Assembly: GCA_963921935.1 (NCBI GenBank)
Contig: OY998176.1
Coordinates: 141,528,305 to 141,592,304 of the forward strand
Direction: 5' to 3'
Source: Galeruca laticollis
Lineage: Eukaryota > Arthropoda > Insecta > Coleoptera > Chrysomelidae
DNA length: 64,000 nucleotides
Under the pieces are notes generated by a model. The model saw only the letters and a program-made list of their open reading frames with translations. It was not told the origin of the DNA and ran no database searches. A program made the translations under genes and the position numbers. Below, piece after piece: positions 37,501-46,500 of this stretch (its first letter is position 1; every line of letters starts with the position of its first letter).

Positions 37501-40500
37501 TTCAAACTGACTTTCAATAAGTTCGATATTTACGTGTGTACAGGTTGGTGTTTTGGCAGTATAACTAGTAAAAAGGTATGAAAAATTCAATTTATGTTTA
37601 GATTTACTTAAAGTATACACATATATTCTATCGATGATGGTTCGCTTTTTTTAACATATTAAATTATCTAGTTCCTCAGTGAAATATGTAGCTTGAGAAC
37701 CGATTCCGATTAAAAAATTATGATTTGTGTATTAAACGAGTGACTTTCTTAATAAAACGTTTCATAAAATACTGAGTTATTATTAGATATATAATGATTC
37801 GTGGATAAAAGGGTTAATCCACTTATTGTTTTGATTCTATATTCAGAGGTGAATAAGGTGCGGCAGAGTAATGAGTTGTTCCCTTAAAGCGTGAGTAATA
37901 TTTTTTTGTTGAAATATGACAAATTTCTTTAGAAGTTTTTTCAAAAAATATCAGTTAATGTATGTAGATAAGGGCGTATACCTTGTTTTTTAGTAATAAT
38001 TTAATTAAAAACTTCATACGTACGAGGGATGGGAGTAGATGATAATTTAATTATGCTTCTAATATTCTAATGGACGTATACATGTGTTTGGGGTTAAAAT
38101 ATGTCTTTGAAGCAAAAAATATCAAATAATGTATGAAGATAAGGTCGTATACATCTTTTTTAGTAATAATTTCATTAAACAGTTCAAACGTACGATGGAT
38201 GGGGGTAGATCTTAAAGTTATATAAAACGAAATTCAACTAAAATCTTGTAGAGACTTGCTTGCTTTGCCGTCACCACCTTAGAAAAGGCGCGTTTTCAAT
38301 ATCTCAGATCTTTTTCATAAATATTTCGTAATTCTGTCTTCGTTTCGACTGAAAAAATATTTAACTATTTTGTGAATTGAGCTAAACTTGATGATATAAT
38401 TGTTTTTGGGTGTGATCTTGACATGAAATATAGAGAGTAATATACATTTTGTAATTAGCTGAAATTTAACAAATTTGTTTAGATATTTTTTAATGAGGCT
38501 TTAGTTTTAATGTTTTTGTGTATGATAATTATTAGTTTGATTAGTAAAAATCTGCCCTCTAAGGTGATTATGTAGATATAAAAAGTTTAAGTGGAAAAGT
38601 TAATTGTCAAAAATTTTGGTTAGTAAAATATTAGACTAATACATTTATATTTCTAGTCTGACATTCGAATTAGATAGGCTCTTCTAAAATCCGGATGACG
38701 TGTGGCACACAACAGCTCGCGCCTGGGGTGAAGACCGCTATGGTAGTTGTAGGAAATAGTCAAACGAGTAAGTATCTTTTGAGTATTTACCTGCGAAAAT
38801 ATTTATTGTTTTAGTTGCGATATATAATTTTGATAGCATACAAAGAGGTCCCTTCAGGTATAAAAAAGGGGTACCGACTTTTCCTACACAGATATACGCC
38901 AGGTACCACACTGTGGGAGAAGTACAAAAAACTTGGGGTGTCGGTTAGACTCGATTACAACCCGAGCAGTCACCTTTTGAGTTATGTACGAACAGTATCT
39001 TTCTGTCATGGGGTAGAGTCGTCTAAAGGCTATTGAAGAGTGCCTATGACCTCATATGTAAATTTTATATACATTTTTCATATGTATTGTGATTTAATTG
39101 GAAATTTTTGATAGAAAAAAAGTAGTGGGTCTCTTATATCGATTTCTCTTAACCATATAAGTATTTTTATTGAGGTCTCTTTGGATATAAAACGGGGGGA
39201 TCGACTTTTTTCCGCACAGAAATACGCCAGTTACCACGCTGTGGGAGAAGTACTTAACTAGGATATCTGTAAGACGTGCCTACAAAACATGTGGTTATCT
39301 ATTAGCTTAAGTGCGTATAGTATTTTCTGTATGTTTTTTACACATATCCGGGAAAATTGTCGCCTAAAGGCTATTAAAGAATCTCCTTCGTCCTCACATA
39401 TGAAAAAAGATGGTAAATAATAGTATATGTTTAACTATGGGTAAATAGATAATATGGAAAAATAACAGACAATTCGTGATCAACAAATTCAGGATTTCAA
39501 TTTATAAGTAATTTATTATTCTTTTGAAATTCCTCGAATGGTGACATAATTTTTCTTGTAATCAATGGTTCTGAAGGTTGCCGGAATAGAATTTGGGGTC
39601 TAGCTAAATCGTAGCCTGCGGATACAGATCATAAACTTCTTCACTGTTTGTTAATTGGAATCATTACTAGAATATATCATATCTTCCTCAAATATTACGG
39701 TTGAAAAAGTGCCAGAATTGCTCAATTAGCTTGAAATGCATCATTTTTACGTGCTTTCTTATGGGAAATCAGATACAAATTTCCTCAATCGCGGGTCTTT
39801 TTGAGAAATAATGGTACTGTTCAGTCTTCCGACCGACTAGAAGGTTACCCTTCATATACCACCAGCTCTGCTCAAACTATAAAAGAGTTCCGTCTCAAGA
39901 GCTCAGTCATTTGTATCGTTGCTTTCATCTCGATCAGTTATCAGCTCTTGCGGTGTGTTTTATTTTGAATTTTGTTTTTGATTTTCAAAAAAAAATTAGT
40001 TTTTTGGAATTTGGAAATTTTTTGAATTTTGAGTTTTTTAACTTTGTTACATTTTAAAAAAATATTTTGTGTTTTTGTTGAATTTTGTTTATCTCTTTAC
40101 TTTTTGAGTTTTAACTTTGTGTTACATTTTTTTGCCATTATGAGTCTCTATATGAATCTCATAAAACATATTGCTACTTTGTTGGGAGTGATAACATCAG
40201 ATGAACACCAAGTGACGAAAGGGCTTACGGAGTGTAGGAAAGCTATAAAGAAACTAAATGATGCGTTACGAAGTGCTAAGAATATTGGGGTAAAGCAGCA
40301 TATTATAATTGGTATAACTCAAATAAAGTCATTTCGTAACCAATTTAAATATATTCAAAAACATGGTGGAGGTCTATCATCTCATATGGAAACCGCAAAA
40401 CATAGTGTAAAATGGGATGATCTGGAGGCAGCATTTAACGGTCGCATCAGAACTGGTAGCATCTCAAACCTGAAGCATAAGGATCATATTGCATTTCTCA

Positions 40501-43500
40501 AAGATTGTAAGGCTATCTTTAAACGACGTATACATAATATATTAAAAAAGGAGGTAGCTGTTAAGGTGAATGTGGCTTTATGAGGTGAATTTGAAATTGT
40601 TAAAGGAAATCAGATTCTTAATTAGTTCAATTATTTTACGACAACTAATTCTCCAATATATAAGGATACAAACATTGATGATTGGTTTGATACTAAAGTC
40701 ATTGCACCTATCCTTAAAGACCTGGAGGAGTTTCAAGAACGTGATAGTGGTTGGGCATTGAAGAAGGTGCTGAATTTAGGCGTTAACATCAATAAGTATA
40801 CTCCTCAACTAGGATCCTCTTATAATGATTTACCTATAGAAATAGAAAAGAAGAAGGCATGTATCAACGTCAATAATGAAGATAATGGTTGTTTTGCATG
40901 GGCAGTTACGTCAGCATTGTATCCTGTTACAATCCATTCTGATAGAACATCCTCATACCCTCACTATTCGACTGTATTAAAACTAAAAGGAATTCAATTT
41001 CCAATGACTATCAAGCAGATCCCCAATTTTGAGAAGCAAAATAATATATCCGTAAATGTTTACATTCTACAAAAAGATAAAAAACCTTCTTTACTCTACC
41101 AACTTACCTTACAAGAAATAAGATGGATAAGCATGTAAATTTGTTGTTGGTACAAGATAGATATGATGAAGCGCCAACGAAATATCACTTTGTTTGGATA
41201 AAGAATCTATCAAAACTTCTATCCACTCAACTCAGTAAACATAATTGTAAGAAATACTTCTGTGATAGATGTCTACATTATTATAGATCACAGGAGACAC
41301 TTAATAATCATCTTGAAGACTGCATAAAATTAAACGAAACTGCAATTAAAATGCCAGAACCAGGAAAAAACGTTCTTAAATTCAAAAACTTGAGGAATAA
41401 GGTAAAGGCACCTCTTATAGTATATGCAGATCTCGAGAGTGTTTTGAAGCAGACTGGGGATTCTAAGAAGCCACAACAACATATCCCTGCAGCCGTTGGA
41501 TATTACTTCAAGTGTTCATACGATGACGCGCTATCCTTTTACAAAAGTTATATGGGTGAAGATTGTATGCGATGGTATGCCGATGAAATGAATCTGCTTG
41601 CTCAAGATATCAGTACGGTGCTCCTTTGTCCTTATGGAATTCACATGACTCCTAATCAAGAACGTCAGTTTCAAGCTGCTATCAAATGTCATATTTGCGA
41701 AAAGTCATTTTCCTCTACTGATAAGAAAGTCCGAGATCATGATCATTTCATTCCTGAAAACAATTATAGAGGTGCAGCGCATGAGGGATGTAATAATAAC
41801 TATCAAGATTCACCTACTGTTAATGTAGTGCTCCACAACTTATCTGGTTATGATGCAAATTTCATCATCGAAGACATTGCTACTCGCATGACTGGCTCTA
41901 TTGATTTGCTGCCTATTACAAAGGAAAAATATATTTCTTTCACGAAACATGTTGACGATGCACGAATCCAGTTCAAATTTATCGACAGTTTCCGCTTCAT
42001 GGCATCATCTCTCGATAAACTCGCTTCATATTTAACCGAATTTCCTAATTTGAGATCTCAGTTTTCTGGTGTTCCCGAGGAACAATTCACTATGTTCACT
42101 AAAAAGGGGGTAATGCCTCATGACTATTTCAATTCTTTCGAACGCTTTGAAGAAACAAGTTTACCTCCTGTTGAATCTTTCTACAATAATCTCGAAGATA
42201 AACCCTGTCCACATAGACTTTATAGTCGGGCGCAGTGTGTTTGGAATACCTTAGGAGAATATGTAGAGTTGTACATGAAGACCGATATCCTTCTTCTTGC
42301 TGATGTCTTTGAGCAGTTTCGTTCCAGTTGTATTCCTACGTATAATATCGATTTTGCACATTATTATACATTACCAGGATTTACGTTTGATGCTATGCTG
42401 AAACATATTGGACAAGAATTGGAGCTTCTCACTGATGTAGACATGTTTTTGTTTGTTGAGCGTGGTATACGCGGTAGGCTTAGTCAAGTATGTCGAAAAC
42501 GTCGTGTTCGAGCCAACAACAAGTATATGCCCACTTACAATCCGTCTAAACCAATGAAATATTCAATGTACTTCGATATAAACAATCAATATGGATGGGC
42601 GATGAGCCAAGCGTTATCATATGGGGGATTCGAGTGGTGCGATACAAATATTGATGTTAGCGCAATTGCTGATGATGCTTCTGAGGGATACATGCTCGAT
42701 GTTGATTTGGAGTATCCTCATCATTTACATGATTTGCATAAGGACATACCTTTCTGCCCCGAACACCTCAATCCTAAGACCATGATGCCTGCTACAAGAT
42801 CAAATGAGGAGACTAAGTTAATGGGTACCATGACTAATAAAACAAAATATATTATACATTACCGAGCATTGAAGCAGGCGTTACAGAATGGGCTTGTATT
42901 AACAAAAATACATCGAGTATTGAAATTCAAGCAGAGTTCTTGGTTAAAGCCCTACATTGACTTAAACACGGAGTTATGTAAGGTTGCGAAGAATGAGTTT
43001 AAGAAGAACCTATTTAAACTGATGAACAATGCCGTGTTTGGTGAGTATTGCTAGTTTTATACAAATATTTCTATACTAATCACTGTTTCTAATTGTTGCG
43101 GGTAAAACCATGGAGAACGTGCGCAAGCGCGTTGACGTTAAGCTAATTTCTCAGTGGAGTGGTCGATATGGTGCTGAATCATATATAGCTAAGCCAGAGT
43201 TTAAAAATAGTATGATTTTTAATGAAAACCTCATCGCCATCGAATTGAAGAAGTTACAAATATGGTTAAATAAGCCTATATATGTAGGGATGGCAATTTT
43301 AGATCTGGCTAAGACTACCATTTATGATTTTCAGTATGGTTACTTAGCTTGGAGATTTGGAGAAAATTACACTGCCTGTTACACGGATACTGACTCTGTG
43401 ATAGTTGAAATAAGAGAGCAGGACCCGTATGAGATGATGAAGCTAGATTGTAATAAGTATTTCGATACTAGTCACTATCCCGATGATAACGTCTATGGAG

Positions 43501-46500
43501 TTCCTCGAGTTAATAAGAAGGTTCTTGGGATGATGAAGGATGAGAACAATGGTATTATAATGACTGATTATATTGGTTTACGATCTAAATTGTATACAAC
43601 GCGGTTACTAACCTCTGAAAATGGTCTAGCGGAGAAACGAAAACGTCTTGCGGATGATGGTTATGACAAAGAAGAAATAGACTGTCTTATTCGAAACGTT
43701 GGAGTAACTAAAAAAGCTTAAGGGGTAAAGTCGTCAGTTGTGAAGACCGTAATCACATTTGAAGATTATGGAGAATGCCTTGATACCTTCACACAGAAAA
43801 TAGTTTCCCAAAATCTAATTCGTGCCGAGAAACATCTGGTCCATTCAATTATCCAAAATAAAGTAGCACTCAGTCCGGAAGATGATAAACGCTATATTGT
43901 TCATGGTTCCGATGAAACCTTAACCTGGGGGCACTACTCGATTGATTGTGCTATGGATGTTGATCCAGCCTTTTGAATACACATTTTCATATTTTACATG
44001 TTTTTATCTATTTTATTCATACATTTAGACTAGAGATTTAATTTATTAGGTGAGCTGTTAGACTAGTTAATTATTAATATTATTAGATATCGAAATATCC
44101 AGCTGTATATCGAATTTTTGCCCATTTTATATGCAATAAAAATGTTTGTTTATTCAGATGCTCTTATTTTACCTTCACCACCTCCCTACCCACAAATAAA
44201 GCTTTCATTCTCATGACTTACTCGACGCTTAACAAATGACTCATACAAGATGGTTGACGTCATTAGCATGGTGGATGTTTACAAGATGGCCGCCTCTGAT
44301 TAACGCATGCGCAGATCGAAATTGAGTCAAAAATGACCACGATGGACCTTGGCGATTTCCCATGTTAATTTACATAAGGAATGGTCTAGAACCCGCCTAG
44401 CTCCTTTACTTTGGTTTGTTTCCATTTTGTGTTTTACTCTGCTCTCTGTTTTTCCCCTGTTTATTTTCAATGTTTTTTTGCTTTTGCCTCCTTTATCACC
44501 CACTTTCTCTCCATCATTAGTATCCTTTTGGTTCCTGTCTTTTTGTTTAGCGTGTTGACTGATTTGATTCATATGGATTGTTTTATGTCCTACTTCTTTG
44601 TTTGAGTTCATTCTATTTTCATGGCCTTTTCGTCTTCAGTTCTCCATCCCGCTTTATTCTCGCCTATTAGTTTTTTGAAGATTTTCCCTGTTCCATAGTT
44701 TTTCGGATTTGCTCCAATTATTTCTGTGTTTCAGGTGATCTATCGGTTACCTTACTTTTCCCCTCTACTTCATCGATTTCCTTGTAATTCTCTTCTTCTT
44801 GTTCGAAGCTTTTCCCGGGGGGGTTACCACTCCCTGCAATCTTGTCACAAAATCATTTGCAATCGTGGAAATCCTTTTGCGGTCATTCTACAATGCGTAA
44901 ATATTTTCCACAATCGGACCTGCAATCCATGCAATCAATCCCACCGCAATCCACGCAATCACTCCGCAATCCCCGCTATCACTCCGCAATCCCCGCTATC
45001 ACTCCGCAATCCCTTCGCAATCAACGTACTTCTGTTGCGATACATGTGAAACCACGTGTCCCGTCGTCCCGTGTAAAGCTAACGACACTACTGTGAACTA
45101 TGCACACCATATTTAAAAATCTTGAATTGAGTTCTGGTATCCTTTGGGATAGTTCTAGAGCTCTATGAAAGTATTTTAAATAGTTCTGGTGTTTTAATGC
45201 AATCCTGAAAATATATTATTTCTTCAGTTCCTGTTAGTCTTACAACAGTTTTAGAGTTCAATTATATCCATAGTTCTAACAATTAAACACAAAAAATCAA
45301 TTTTCGAAAACCAAGTGAACAATTTTTTTACAAGAAATAGCCGATCTAACAGTTCTGCGTAACGTTCCTCGAGTTCTACAAAAAAGTCTTATTACTTTTT
45401 CCCGTAAACTAACTATTTTTCAAGTAACCGCCATTTTTAATAATGAACAACCAACTTTTACTATAAAAAAAAAGGTTACGAGGTCTAGACGATCTAATAA
45501 TAGTTTTGCGTAGCGCTCCTAGAGTTCTATCAGAAATCCTTATAACTTTTTTTGTGAAATACTAATTTTTTTAATTAAAGCAATTTGCAAGAATAAATTC
45601 TTTCTTACAAGTTCTAGCCGATCTAGTAATAGTTCTGCATAGCGTTTCCCGAGTTCTACAAAAAATCCTTTTTTCCGTAAAAAAATTATTTTTAAATGTT
45701 AACAATTGCTTTAATTAGAAAAATTATTTCACGCCAAAAAGACATAAGGATTTTTGATAGAACTCGAGGAACGCTACGCAGAACTGTTATTAGATCGACT
45801 AGAACTCGTTAAATAATTTTTTATAGTAAAAGTTGGTTTTTCATTATTGAAAATGGCGGTTACTCGAAAAATAATTATTTTACGGGAAAAAGTAAAAAGA
45901 GTTTTTTGTAAAACTGGACGAACGCTACGCAGAACTGTTATATCGGCTAGAACTCGTAAACAATTTTTTTATCAACAAAAATTGATTTTTCAATATTAAA
46001 AATGGCGTTAACTTGAAAAATAATTGTTTTACGGACAAAAAGTCATAAGTACTTTTTGTAGAACTCGAGGAACTCTACACAGAACTGTTATTAGATCGTC
46101 TAGAACTCGTAAAAAAACCAATTTTTTTAACATAAATTTATTTTGAAATATTAAAAATAGCGTTAACTTCAAATATAATTATTTTACCGAATCTAGATAA
46201 GTTTTGTGCCCGGTTAAATTTTCTTCTCAAGTGAATGGCATCAGAAGCAAAATCGTAATTGGATGATGGAACCCAAAGGTTTGTCAACAATTCCATCTTT
46301 TTTTCAGAAGGCAAGGCACAACTAACATAACAACCAATGTCATTTTCATGGTAGCCATCGCGTTCTTCAGTTTGTTTAGAGGTCCCAATTCCAGAGACAG
46401 CTTCATGTAGATTTGAAGAACTACTTGAGCCTCCTTCAAAAATAGATTCCGATTTTGATGTTCCGACCATTTTATTTTCATCTTCATCACAATCATTGCT

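Larger units (their letters stand above)
29701..44410. mobile_element. Palindromic Polinton/Maverick-class element carrying only DNA polymerase B
   Basis: A single 14,710-bp insertion. Its ends are exact inverted copies, 5'-AGTAAAGGAGCTAGGCGGGT at 29701 and the complement ending CTCCTTTACT at 44410. It is flanked by a perfect 6-bp duplication TTGGTT (29695-29700, 44411-44416). AG...CT termini and 6-bp TSDs are diagnostic of Maverick/Polinton elements. Here the inverted repeats are nearly the whole element: left arm 29701 to about 37250, right arm about 37285-44410. Each arm carries one polB gene reading outward, a shared TATA-Inr promoter and a poly(A) signal. The arms differ in number of a 162-bp repeat and by a ~155-bp indel. 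No integrase, FtsK-type ATPase, protease or capsid gene was found. Relationship to Polinton-related insect viruses is possible. Confidence 0.88.
37285..44410. repeat. Right arm of the giant inverted repeat
   Basis: Reverse complement of the left arm. It has a ~155-bp stretch (about 38297-38450) absent from the left arm. AAAA flanks both edges of the difference, so it could be a deletion in the left arm by short-homology joining. Confidence 0.88.

Noticed and set aside
29701..44410. Two separate polB elements inserted head to head
   Set aside because: Only one pair of AG...CT ends and one 6-bp TSD exist; the centre shows no termini or TSDs.
44842..45096. Short ORFs rich in Ser, Pro and Gln
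   Set aside because: They are readings of the GCAATC/CACTCCGCAATCCC tandem repeat.
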